Shown here one piece after another: positions 34,553 through 45,762 of a DNA stretch of 64,000 bases (within the stretch, counting starts at the first letter, position 1; every line of letters begins with the position of its first letter). Source of the DNA: Achatina immaculata. Lineage: Eukaryota; Mollusca; Gastropoda; Stylommatophora; Achatinidae. Position numbers and translations under genes: made by a program. Location: assembly GCA_009760885.1 (NCBI GenBank), contig CM019713.1, positions 82,441,131 to 82,505,130 of the forward strand, read 5' to 3'. The notes beneath the pieces were generated by a model. It searched no databases, was not told where the DNA came from, and saw only the letters and a program-made list of their open reading frames with translations.

Positions 34553-34755
34553 GATTCTTGGTTTTCACATCAGGTGATGTTAATGTGTAAAGTCTTCTTG
34601 GATGTTGTGTAAAAATGTGATAGCAACAACTGGCTCATTTTCCATGCAAAATGCCACTAGATTGTCACCTGCCTCATTTCTATGTCCTATGCTAAATTTC
34701 CCTAAAACATGTCCTTCATCTTCTGCTCTTTCTGTACTAACCTTTGCATTAAAAT

Positions 34756-35228
34756 CTTATATCTTATATTCTTCCCATGCCGTTAAACGTCACACAGGGC
34801 TCGCAAAGTAGTTTGCCAATTTTTCCTGTCCTCTGCGAGTCTTTCAACCTCATCAAAGGATTTTATGCCTGTTAATTTGGCCTCTCTTAATAATGTCCTC
34901 TTCAGAGTTTCACGCTGTCTGCCTCTTTTTCTTCGGCCTGTTGTGTTCCACTTGATAGTTTGTTTTGGGATTCTCTGATCATTTCTTCTCATCAAGTGAC
35001 CAACATAGGTCCATCTCCTTTTCCTGATCACCCATGAGACTGGTTGTTGTTCAGTCATCTGTCTTATATCTGCATTGTTCTTGAATTCGTTCCACTTGAT
35101 GCCGAGTATTTTCCTTAGGCATTTGTTTTCAAAAGATTATAATTTCTTTTCTATTTCTTTCGTTGTTTTCCAGCTTTCGCATGCATAAATGAGGGTGGAT
35201 ATTACATTTGAATTGAATCAAAAGCATT
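34756..35228 (-). mobile_element. LINE family C, 3' fragment with 13-bp target duplication
   Basis: It is flanked by tttgcattaaaat at 34743-34755 and 35229-35241. It carries the C-terminal SNVISTLIYACESWKTTKE, RRWTYVGHLMRRNDQRIPKQ and GRRKRGRQRETLKRTLLREA. It sits in the endonuclease region of the family B LINE, right after the codons for GYFNAK. Confidence 0.93.
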
Positions 35229-35640
35229 TTTGCATTAAAATAGCCCATTATTAATACAATATCATTTTTCCGTACCTGGTCTATCGTCGTTTGCAGTGTG
35301 TTATAAAAGTCTTCTACTTCCTCTTCTTCTACTGCTGATGTAGGTGCATATATCTGGATGATTGTTACGTTTCTAGGAGTGCCCTTAAGTCTCATTGTGA
35401 GGATTCTATCACTTACTGGATTGTAACCTAGTAATGCTTTTGATTTGTCCAAGTAAAAAGCCACTCCACTCTTTCCTCCTAATTCTCCACCAGAGTATAT
35501 AAAGATATTATCATTCTCGCTCTTGAAGTGTCCTGATCCTTTCCATCGATGTTCAGATTCCCAAAATGTGTATCCCCGTTCCTTTCATCTCGTCCCTTAT
35601 TATTTGATACTTTCTCTCACACATACCGTTTATGCCTTAT

Positions 35641-36304
35641 TTAAAATCTCACTAATTATTTGATGTGCAGTGTTTCCGCTATGCTTGGACTCGAGACTGC
35701 ACTTTTTTTTTTCAAGAGAAAACCTAGCGCGCCACGTACAGGCGGCCTCTTATACGGCTTTCAAGCCGGCTCGATATTGCATGAGTCATCGTGTCCAGAG
35801 CCCTACACAAGTCATCTCCAAACACAGCCTGTTATTGGACTGTTCAATCTTAACTTAATGTCCAGCAAGAATATTCGCGACAAGATCTATCTGTTTTACA
35901 CACAAAAACAAATGGTGGCTACCTGAGAGGGGCGTGCAGCCCGAATTGATTTCTGTCCCTCTCTCCACAAAAATGAAGAGAAGCAGAAACAGGAAACAAA
36001 AAACTTTTATCGATTATTGTGGACTTCTCTCATGAAATTTGCAAAACTTTGCCGACAGGTCACCGTTACACAAAACAATTATAAATTGATCTCTCTCTCA
36101 AACAATTTATAAAATTAATCCGCCAATTAAACTTGCGTTCGTATGAGCAAAGTGATTTTTTTCAAAGAAAAATAACTCTGGTATAATGAAGCAACGTTTT
36201 GTCCTGGTAATTTTAGAGGAAACCTTGACATTGATAAATGGGCGGAAAGAAAAACAAGCAGAAGAAAAAGTAGGCCCATCAGCTGTAGATATAACAAATT
36301 TTAT
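35641..36304. other. unassigned sequence
   Basis: An 88-codon plus-strand ORF (35660-35926) has no recognised similarity. The stretch is slightly GC-richer at 35720-35800 than its surroundings. No exon of NPEPL1 or EMC8/9 is expected here. Confidence 0.35.
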
Positions 36305-36785
36305 GTTGAGGTGGAAGAGTTTTATGAGACGTGTCACTCTTATGTACAGAGGTTGAAGAGTTTTATCAGATGTGTCACTCTTATGTACAAAGGTGGAAGA
36401 GTTTTATGAGACGTGTCACAGTTATGTACAGAGGTGGAAGAGTTTTATCAGATGTGTCACTCTTATGTACAGAGGTGGAAGAGTTTTATCAGATGTGTCA
36501 CTCTTATGTACAGAGGTGGAAGAGTTTTATCAGATGTGTCACTCTTATGTACAGAGGTGGAAGAGTTTTATCAGATGTGTCACTCTTATGTACAAAGGTG
36601 GAAGAGTTTTATCAGATGTGTCACTCTTATGTACAAAGGTGGAAGAGTTTTATCAGATGTGTCACTCTTATGTACAAAGGTGGAAGAGCTTTATCAGATG
36701 TGTCACTCTTATGTACAAAGGTGGAAGAGTTTTATCAGATGTGTCACTCTTATGTACAGAGGTGGAAGAGTTGTATGAGCGTGTG
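36305..36785. repeat. 41-bp minisatellite, about 11 copies, interrupted by a LINE
   Basis: 41-bp units with tcagatgtgtcactcttatg and tacagaggtggaagag. After the LINE fragment one unit resumes (37633-37660). As 41 is not a multiple of three, all three plus frames stay open in rotation. Confidence 0.93.
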
Positions 36786-37632
36786 TACAGTGAGAATATT
36801 CTAAGAACAATCATCACAGAACCAGGCATAAAAATTGGAGGATACAATATTAACAACCTTCGGTATGCTGACGACACAGTACTGATAGCGGAGAACCAAC
36901 AAGACCTGCAAAATCTCTTGGATAAAGTCGCCAAAGAAAGTGAACAGAAAGGCCTTACTATGAACATCAAAAAGACAGAGACTATGGTTATATCTAAGAA
37001 ACAGAATCCACCAACATGCAGTATAAAATTAAATGGAACTATTCTAAAGCAGCAGGTGCAGAAATTCAAATACCTTGGAGCAGTAATAAATTCCGATGGG
37101 AAATGAAGAACAGAAATTAGGAACAGAATAGGCCAAGCAAAGACTGCATTTCAGAGAATGAGAAACATATTAGCCAACACATCCTAATCAATGAATGTTA
37201 GAAAATGAGTCCTAAAATGCTATATTGAACCTATATTGTTATATAGAAGTGAATCATGGACAATAGGCAAGTCTGCACAAAAATCATTAGAAGCAGCAGA
37301 AATGTGGTTTATTAGAAGAATGTTGAGAATTCCCTGGACAGCAAAAATAACTAATTAAGAATATATGAGAAGAGCTGGAGAGACAAAAAATCTTGTCAAA
37401 AGGATAAGAGAGAGACAATGTACTTTCATAGGACATGCAATGAGAAGAGGGGGCATTGAAAATATTATAACAATAGGAAAAATAGAAGGAAGAAGATAAA
37501 GAGGAATACCAAGAGAGATGATACTGGACAGTCTGACGGGATGGTGTGAGAGGAGATCACCAACTGAGCTGATGGCCTGCATAAAGGATCGTGTACTCTG
37601 GAAAAGCAGTTGGCATGGCACCTGATGATGAT
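36786..37632 (+). mobile_element. LINE family D, 5'-truncated, inserted in a minisatellite
   Basis: It starts shortly before the catalytic motif: NNLRYADDTVLIAENQQDLQ, KYLGAVINSDGK, then a stop, EIRNRIGQAKTAFQRMRN, AAEMWFIRRMLRIPWTAK and FIGHAMRRGG. It ends at ggcacctgatgatgatg. Stops at several places show it is dead. It is a different lineage from A, B and C. Confidence 0.85.
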
Positions 37633-37759
37633 GTCACGCTTATGTACAGAGGTGGATGGTACCTGTAAGAGGATGTTCTTAGACTCCGTACCAACATGGT
37701 TTAATTAAAGTGGAGGAGACTAAAGTTTCTGCAAGACATGGGGCAGTCAACCAAAGATT

Positions 37760-38245
37760 CAATATTATTTGATCTATTTACATACCTGAAGCACTGTAAT
37801 GAAGCAGTACTCACAAAGGACAACTGGAACAGCAAATCCAGCCAGGAGAAGTGGACATATTTCTTTAGACAGTCTGAATCTTTGGAGCAATGCTCAGTTA
37901 CTAGAACTGTGTGAATTTATCTTTAGTGTTCCTGGACATAATGCAGATGTGGAAAGGGTATAATCCCTAGGAAATGTGCAAAAGACAGAGGAATGAAATC
38001 GAAGAAGGACAACTGGAACAGCAAATCCAGCCAGGAGAAGTGGACATATTTCTTTAGACAGTCTGAATCTTTGGAGCAATGCTCAGAGTTACTAGAACTG
38101 TGTGAATTTATCTTTAGTGTTCCTGGACATAATGCAGATGTGGAAAGGGTATAATCCCTAGGAAATGTGCAAAAGACAGAGGAACGAAATCGTCTTAACA
38201 TCTCAACAGTTGAAGCAATAATTAAATATGCTTTTAATTATTGAA
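37760..38245 (+). mobile_element. hAT-like transposase C-terminal remnant with internal duplication
   Basis: The translation gives SLEQCSELLELCEFIFS, VPGHNADVERV and TEERNRLNISTVEAI, resembling the hAT dimerisation region (pattern N-x-D-V-E-R-V-F-S). A unit of about 190 bp (37818-38005) is repeated at 38007-38195. Related remnants occur at about 43965-44090 and 46790-46925. Confidence 0.65.
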
Positions 38246-38599
38246 TGAGCTGCTCAGAACTCTGTGAGTCAGCGGGCAAGATCTTCTTTCCCGAAGTTTA
38301 AGTCGGATAAATACTAGGAGCAAGTTGCAGGATCTTGAAGCTAAATGTAAGATAGTAAAGTACATTTGTACTCAGATAAAGAATGTTATACATCCCATGA
38401 ATTAACTTATTTAATTTCAATATGCATGCAAAGTATAAAAGATTAAACATGGGTATTATATCTCTTTGAACTGGACGATAGCATTAGTATGGCGTAACAT
38501 ATTTTTCCCTGGAAAAGCTATATGAAAACAAAATTCTTAGATCTTAAGACATGTCTACTATTTTTTATTAGAAATTAGTGATGATGCTCAAATGATTTT
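38246..38599. other. AT-rich spacer, no feature recognised
   Basis: No coding or repeat signal seen. Confidence 0.4.
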
Positions 38600-38763
38600 T
38601 TCTCTCTCTCTCTTTCTCTGAACCTTAAGTGCCCAGAGCACATGGGGCTTCCGCAAGGGTTTTCCACAAATGCATGTCATTTGCCTTTTTTTTTCTGCTC
38701 TTGCCCAGGTGAGCCCTCTATTGCTCAACATCCTCTCTTTTGTTCTTCTCCATGTCTCTTTTG
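38600..38763 (-). mobile_element. LINE family A 3' end, inverted
   Basis: TC tail and reversed family A terminus, about 160 bp. It joins head-on to the plus-strand copy that starts at 38764. Confidence 0.9.
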
Positions 38764-40690
38764 GGTGCTGGGATATCGGAAAAGGAGAAAAGAGGAATGG
38801 ATAAGTGAGACCACATGGGAAAAGATAGAGCAAAGAAAAGAAATCAAGAAAAAATTACTGAACACCAAATCACAACGGCTTAAAGAACGAGTTTTAAGTA
38901 ATTATGCACAAAAAGACAAAGAAGTGAAGGAATCATGCCGTCAAGATAAACGTCAGTATTATGACAACTTAGCAGAGACAGCAGAGAAAGCAGCATATAC
39001 AAATGACATGAAAACCATATATAAAATCACAAAGCAGATGACAGGTAACTTCAATACAAGATGTGAAAGTGCAGTAAGAACACAAAATGGACAACTGGTC
39101 AGTGGAGAAAGAGAAAAAATTGAAAGATGGAGGGAACACTTTAACACCCTACTAAACAGAACACAAGCAGCACAAGCAACAGATATACCTGAAGCAAAAG
39201 CGGAACTAAACATCAATACAGGACCAATAACAATAAATGAAGTAAAAGAGGCGATAAAGATGCTAAAATCAGACAGGGCACCAGGTGAAGATGAAGTGAC
39301 TGCTGAGATGTTGAAAGCAGAAGAAACAGAAACACCAAAACAACTTTGCCGGATATTACAACAAATTTGGGATTTAGAAAAAGCCCCAGAGGAGTGGAAA
39401 ACTGGTCTTATAGTAAAACTACCAAAGAAGGGTGACCTCAGAGATTGTGGGAACTGGAGAGGCATTACCCTACTGCCACTCACTAGTAAAGTATTTTGCA
39501 GAATAATCATCAACAGAATTGTACCAACACTTGAGGAAAAACTTCGGAAAGAGCAGGCAGGATTTAGGAAAGGAAGATCATGCATAGACCATATATTTGT
39601 ACTTAGACAAATATTAGAACAGGCAAATGAATGGCATAGCACAACATATGCATTATTCATAGATTTTGAGAAAGCCTTTGACAGTGTCAACAGAGATGCA
39701 CTGTGGAAAATCCTAAGATGGCATGGCCTCCCCCATAAAATAGTTAATGTAATCAAAGCCCTATACGAGGGTTTTCAGTGCAAAGTTATCTGTGGAGAAC
39801 ATACCTCCAGCAGCTTTAGGGTACAAACAGGAGTGAAACAGGGATGTGTACTATCACCAACATTATTTATCTTGGCAGTAGACTGGTTAATGAAGGAGGC
39901 AACATCAGACAAACGCAGAGGATTACAATGGACCCTTAACACAGTGCTGGAGGACCTTGACTTTGCGGACGACATTTGTCTATTATCAAGCAGTCACAAA
40001 GATATGCAAGATAAAATAAACAAGTTAACCAGAATGCAAACAACATAGGACTAAAGATCAACGTAGGAAAGACAAAGTTAATGAAGCAAAATGTGAACAA
40101 CAGAAATGTACTCAGAGTAGATAACAAGTTAGTGGAGGAGGTCAACGAATTTGTATACCTTGGCAGCAGAGTAGTAGAAAATGGAGACAGCACAGAGGAC
40201 ATCAACAGCAGACTTACTAGAGCAAACCAGGCTTTTGCAATGCTACAGAATATATGGAAATCAAATAAACTAAGCACAAATATGAAAATCAGGATATTTA
40301 AGAGTAATGTTCTAAGTGTACTACTCTATGGAAGTGAGTGCTGGAAAATCACCAAAACCATAGAAAACAAGTTGAATTCTTTCCAGACTAAATGTTTACG
40401 TAGAATTAAAAAAATATTTTGGCCAAACACCATAAGAAATAACATCTTATTGGCAGAAATGCAGATGAAACCACTGACAACAATTATTGAGGAAAGACGC
40501 TGGCGATGGTTGGGACATGTGCTCCGAATGACTGACAACTCACTACCAAAATAGCACTAAGATGGACACCACAGGGGAGCAGAAGTAAGGGTAGACCAAA
40601 AGAGACATGGAGAAGAACAACAGAAAGGATGTTGAGCAATAGAGGGCTCACCTGGGCAAGAGCAGAAAAAAAGGCGAAAGACAGGCATTT
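38764..40690 (+). mobile_element. LINE family A, RT and C-terminal region
   Basis: It starts in the pre-RT linker (VLGYRKRRKEEWISETTWEK) and is open for about 1.3 kb through the RT with FIDFEKAFDSVNRDALWKI, GVKQGCVLSPTLF and FADDICLL. Frameshifts follow: one missing C at 40028 (aacccag becomes aaccag) and one missing A at 40551. It ends abruptly at catttgtggaaaa, fused to the next copy. Confidence 0.93.
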
Positions 40691-41905
40691 GTGGAAAAAC
40701 TTCGGAAAGAGCAGGCAGGATTTAGGAAAGGAAGATCATGCATAGACCATATATTTGTACTTAGACAAATATTAGAACAGGCAAATGAATGGCATAGCAC
40801 AACATATGCATTATTCATAGATTTTGAGAAAGCCTTTGACAGTGTCAACAGAGATGCACTGTGGAAAATCCTAAGATGGCATGGCCTCCCCCATAAAATA
40901 GTTAATGTAATCAAAGCCCTATACGAGGGTTTTCAGTGCAAAGTTATCTGTGGAGAACATACCTCCAGCAGCTTTAGGGTACAAACAGGAGTGAAACAGG
41001 GATGTGTACTATCACCAACATTATTTATCTTGGCAGTAGACTGGTTAATGAAGGAGGCAACATCAGACAAACGCAGAGGATTACAATGGACCCTTAACAC
41101 AGTGCTGGAGGACCTTGACTTTGCGGACGACATTTGTCTATTATCAAGCAGTCACAAAGATATGCAAGATAAAATAAACAAGTTAACCCAGAATGCAAAC
41201 AACATAGGACTAAAGATCAACGTAGGAAAGACAAAGTTAATGAAGCAAAATGTGAACAACAGAAATGTACTCAGAGTAGATAACAAGTTAGTGGAGGAGG
41301 TCAACGAATTTGTATACCTTGGCAGCAGAGTAGTAGAAAATGGAGACAGCACAGAGGACATCAACAGCAGACTTACTAGAGCAAACCAGGCTTTTGCAAT
41401 GCTACAGAATATATGGAAATCAAATAAACTAAGCACAAATATGAAAATCAGGATATTTAAGAGTAATGTTCTAAGTGTACTACTCTATGGAAGTGAGTGC
41501 TGGAAAATCACCAAAACCATAGAAAACAAGTTGAATTCTTTCCAGACTAAATGTTTACGTAGAATTAAAAAAATATTTTGGCCAAACACCATAAGAAATA
41601 ACATCTTATTGGCAGAAATGCAGATGAAACCACTGACAACAATTATTGAGGAAAGACGCTGGCGATGGTTGGGACATGTGCTCCGAATGACTGACAACTC
41701 ACTACCAAAAATAGCACTAAGATGGACACCACAGGGGAGCAGAAGTAAGGGTAGACCAAAAGAGACATGGAGAAGAACAACAGAAAGGATGTTGAGCAAT
41801 AGAGGGCTCACCTGGGCAAGAGCAGAAAAAAAGGCGAAAGACAGGCATTTGTGGAAAACCCTTGCGGAAGCCCCATGTGCCCTGGGCACTTAAGGTTCAG
41901 AGAGA
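40691..41905 (+). mobile_element. LINE family A, uninterrupted 400-codon RT/C-terminal frame
   Basis: It begins within the RT at EKLRKEQAGFRKGRSC and stays open to the natural stop after AEAPCALGT, with the FADD catalytic motif intact. It duplicates 39534-40690 with an offset of 1158 bp. The breakpoint lies at a shared ggaaaa. Endonuclease and RT fingers are absent, so it cannot move by itself. Confidence 0.93.
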
Positions 41906-42360
41906 GATGTCTCTTTTGGTCTACCCTTACTTCTGTTCCCCTGTGGTGTTCATCTTAGTGCTATTTTTGGTAGTGAGTTGTCAGTCATTCGGAGCATATG
42001 TCCCAACCATCGCCAGCATCTTTTCTCAATAATTGCTGTCAGTGGCTTCATCTGCATTTCTGCCAACAAGATGTTATTTCTTATGGTGCTTAGCCAAAAT
42101 ATTTTTTCTGATTCTTCGTAAACATTTAGTCTGGAAAGAATTAAGCTTGTTTTGTATGGTTTTGGTGATTTTCCAGCATTCACTTCCATAGAGTAGTACA
42201 CTTAGAACATTAAATATCCAGATTTTCGTATTCATGCTTAGTTTTTTAGATTTCCATATAGTCTGCAGCATTGCAAAATCCTGGTTTGCTCTATTAAGTC
42301 TGCTGTTGATGTCCTCTGTGCTGTCTCTATCTTCTACTACTCTACTGCCAAGAGAATCAG
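41906..42360 (-). mobile_element. LINE family A fragment, inverted
   Basis: Minus-strand post-RT segment with RVVEDRDSTEDINSRLNRAN, LYGSECWKITKTI and RRIRKNILA. It lacks its 3' terminus. It faces the plus-strand copy, giving a fold-back arrangement. Confidence 0.88.
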
Positions 42361-42404
42361 AGAAAAATGTTTCAGTTTTTACTTTACAGAATCTGGCAAC
42401 CCAA

Positions 42405-43480
42405 AGATGGGAATAAACAGACAATAATAAACTAAAACAACAAACAGACAGTAATAAACTAAAACAGCAAACAGACAGTAATAAACTAAAACAACACACA
42501 GACAGTAATAAACTAAAACAACAGACAGACAGTAATAAACTAAAACAACAGACAGACAGTAATAAACTAAAACAACAAACAGACAGTAATAAACTAAAAC
42601 AATAAATAGATAGTAATAAACTAAAACAATAAACACATAGTAATAAACTAAAACAACAAACACATAGTAATAAACTAAAACAACAAACACATAGTAATAA
42701 ACTAAAACAACAAACACATAGTAATAAACTAAAACAATAAATAGACAGTAATAAACTAAAACAATAAATAGATAGTAATAAACTAAAACAATAAATAGAT
42801 AGTAATAAACTAAAACAATAAATAGACAGTAATAAACTAAAACAATAAATAGACAGTAATAAACTAAAACAATAAATAGATAGTAATAAACTAAAACAAT
42901 AAATAGACAGTAATAAACTAAAACAATAAATAGATAGTAATAAACTAAAACAATAAATATATAGTAATAAACTAAAACAATAAATAGACAGTAATAAACT
43001 AAAACAATAAATAGACAGTAATAAACTAAAACAATAAATAGACAGTAATAAACTAAAACAATAAATAGATAGTAATAAACTAAAACAATAAATAGACAGT
43101 AATAAACTAAAACAATAAATAGATAGTAATAAACTAAAACAATAAATAGACAGTAATAAACTAAAACAATAAATAGACAGTAATAAACTAAAACAATAAA
43201 TAGACAGTAATAAACTAAAACAATAAATAGATAGTAATAAACTAAAACAATAAATAGACAGTAATAAACTAAAACAATAAATAGATAGTAATAAACTAAA
43301 ACAATAAATAGACAGTAATAAACTAAAACAATAAATAGATAGTAATAAACTAAAACAACAAACAGACAGTAATAAACTAAAACAATAAACAGACAGTAAT
43401 AAACTAAAACAATAAACAGACAGTAATAAACTAAAACAATAAACAGACAGTAATAAACTAAAACAACAAACAGAAATAAA
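42405..43480. repeat. 27-bp minisatellite, about 39 copies
   Basis: AT-rich 27-bp units of cagtaataaactaaaacaat plus aaataga, with subtypes (aacacata, aacagaca) clustered at the two ends. A 372-codon minus-strand ORF of nine-residue repeats (VLVYYCLFI) results because the unit is three times nine and stop-free; it is very hydrophobic and not thought to be a gene. Confidence 0.95.
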
Positions 43481-43587
43481 TAAAATGAACAGAGCACTTA
43501 GCTACAACTTGAAAGAATATGCAGCTTTTCCGATGCTCGTTCAGAAATTCGCCTGTTGAAAAACACACTGCTTTGTATATAGTTGTA

Positions 43588-43893
43588 TCTCTCTCTCTCT
43601 GAACCTTAAGTGCCCAGGGCACATGGGGCTTCTGCAGGGGTTTTCCACAAATGCATATAGTTTGCCTTTTTTTCTGCTCTTGCCTAGGTGAGCCCTCTAT
43701 TGCTGAACATCCTCTCTTTTGTTCTTCTCCATGTCTCTTTTGGTGTACCCTTACTTCTGTTCCCCTGTGGTGTCCATCTTAGTGCAATTTTTGGTAGTGA
43801 GTTGTCAGTCATTCGGAGCACATGTCCCAACCATCGCCAGTGTCTTTCCTCAGTAATTGCTGTCAGTGGCTTCATCTGCATTTCTGCCAACAA
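43588..43893 (-). mobile_element. LINE family A 3' end
   Basis: Carries EMQMKPLTAITEERHWRWLG and ALRWTPQGNRSKGTPKETWR, with the reversed terminus and TC tail. 5' truncated at about 300 bp. Confidence 0.88.
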
Positions 43894-44564
43894 GAAGTAT
43901 ATATATAGTTGTATACTTATACACTAATTATTGTGTGTTACCAGATCAGATCTTATCCACTGAAATCAAGTCAGAAGAAGGGACCTAGTTCTTTGGGCAG
44001 TCTAAATCTCTGGAGCAGTACTCGGAGTTACTGAAACTGTGTCAATTTATCTTTAGTGTTTCTGGAGATAATGCAGATGTGGAATGGGTATTCAATATGT
44101 GGAATGGGTATAATTGATATGTGGAATGGGTATATTCAAAACATCTTACAAGATGTTTAACTGTGGACTGAACATCTTATCTGACACAGTGTTTGCTTTA
44201 TGGTATTAAATAAGTGTTTTTGCCAGTTCATAGCTGACATGTTTGCAAAGACTGAAAATGAACAAGTTCTTTATTTCATGGACAGACAGAGACATACACA
44301 CACACACAAGATGGAAAGTAGATATTCATACTTCTGGCATCATCACCAAACCTAACCTACTTGGGCAAAACAAGGTATTCCTTTCAGTTCCCAGTATTCT
44401 TCTCAAAGCTCAGCTTCCAAAAATTTCCTAAACTGTTTTTGGTCTCCCCCAGAAGGAAAGACGGGTTGTCAAATTTTTTATCTATTTTTGTGTTTTTATC
44501 TGTTGTTTTTGTGTATGTGATCCTTGAAAAAGGCTTTTGCTGAAATGTTGTATGTTCTTCACTG

Positions 44565-44690
44565 TTAAGAGAGGCCAAATTAGTAGGCATAAAATCTCTT
44601 GATGAGGTTGAAAAGCTCGCCAAAAACAGGAAAACTTGGCGAACTACCATGCAAGCCCTATGTGACGTTTAATGGCACGGGAAGGATAGA
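44565..44690 (+). mobile_element. LINE family C 3' tail
   Basis: It starts gagaggccaaattagtaggc and ends at atggcacgggaaggat, the family C terminus. Only about 125 bp remain. Confidence 0.8.
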
Positions 44691-45616
44691 TGTATGTTCA
44701 TTTGTATGTGCTCATCACATTCCCTGCCACTGATTCTGCCCACTTTCCTCACTCTTTCTATCTTTTTATAAAACTGAACCATATGTCTCCACTTCATCAT
44801 TAGAACTAGTGTTACCAAAGTTGTCATTTCTCTTAACTAAACTTGAGAAATGTAGAATTTCTCTGAGGCCAGGTGCGAGATTCTATGTCGAGACGTGTGA
44901 GACACATCTTCAAGTCAAACTGTGGAGTTCTTTTTTTTTTTTTTGGGGGGGGGGGGGGGAGGGAGGGGTATTTTATAACCGTGTATCTGTTTGGTAACTT
45001 TAGTGATACTATTTCATGTACTGACTTTCATGTCACCTAAACCATTCAAGTTCCTCTCTCTCTCTCTCTCTCACATGCAAACCACACATTGTGTGTAAAG
45101 TTTGACACAGATTTCAGCATAAGCAAACATAACAAAAAAAAAAAGGTAAAGGTCCCACAGCAAATGCCGTAGGGGATGAAGCATTAGAGACCTCATTATG
45201 CTGGGCCATCAGCGTATGAGGCAGGGTGGTCAGTTCCTTTCATAATCAAACATACCCACCAAGAACACTTTGACAGGTCTGGGAGGCTCCAAGCAAAACA
45301 CCTGGAGCAAACTTTCAACAAAACTCAGCTGAGGGGCTTCTAGATGCAGCACCACACACAACTTTAACACCACTGAAGAATAACAGAAAAAAAAAACCCA
45401 TCCAATTTGTCACTCTGCAGACAGAGACTAACAAGCTGATATTGCAAACTTGGTTTAGATAGGGTCCATTTCTAACTTTTGGGGGGGGGGGGGGAATTGC
45501 AACACTGAGAAAAACACAAAAACATTAACAGTGGAGATTAGTAGTAAGACATTAAATGAATGCTTTAACAGAATCCCTACCCTGACAACAATTAACAAAC
45601 ACCATTACAGAATCCC

Positions 45617-45762
45617 TAGAAAGCCTTTGACAGTGTCAACAGAGATGCACTGTGGAAAATCCTAAGATGGCATGGCCTCCCCCATAAGATAGTGAATGTA
45701 ATCAAAGCCCTATATGAGGGTTTTCAGTGCAAAGTGATCTGTGGAGAACATACCTCCAGCAA
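45617..45762 (+). mobile_element. LINE family A fragment fused to LINE family E
   Basis: About 145 bp of RT (AFDSVNRDALWKILRWHG, NVIKALYEGFQ) that joins in frame to family E at position 45762. Confidence 0.85.

Larger units (their letters stand above)
29495..35640 (-). mobile_element. LINE family B, long copy split by two younger LINEs
   Basis: Read right to left. The endonuclease (35640-35229, then 34755-34567, then 32160 leftwards) has FIYSGGELGGKSGVAFYLDK, IIQIYAPTS, GYFNAK, GKFSIGHRNEAGDN and DCDTDHELLIADMKIK. The RT has KSPGCDVI-type motifs and LDQHAAVRINCE, RCADDTVLLSTTQKRMEKL and NLYLNAKKTKLM. The 3' end is truncated near 29495. Many stops and frameshifts are present, and an 824-bp internal tandem duplication. 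It is interrupted by LINE A (32175-34552) and LINE C (34756-35228). Confidence 0.88.
43553..45617. repeat. 2.07-kb segmental duplication, copy 1
   Basis: Matches 46375-48470 with small differences. Contents in order: a family A LINE 3' end (minus, 43588-43893), a hAT-like remnant, a plus-strand hydrophilic AT-rich stretch, a family C LINE tail (44565-44690), a G run (44945-44961), a CT repeat, and an unclassified repeat (45150-45420). Confidence 0.9.

Noticed and set aside
35660..35926. 88-codon plus-strand ORF
   Set aside because: Low complexity, overlapping ORF in another frame, no recognisable domain, no codon or context support.
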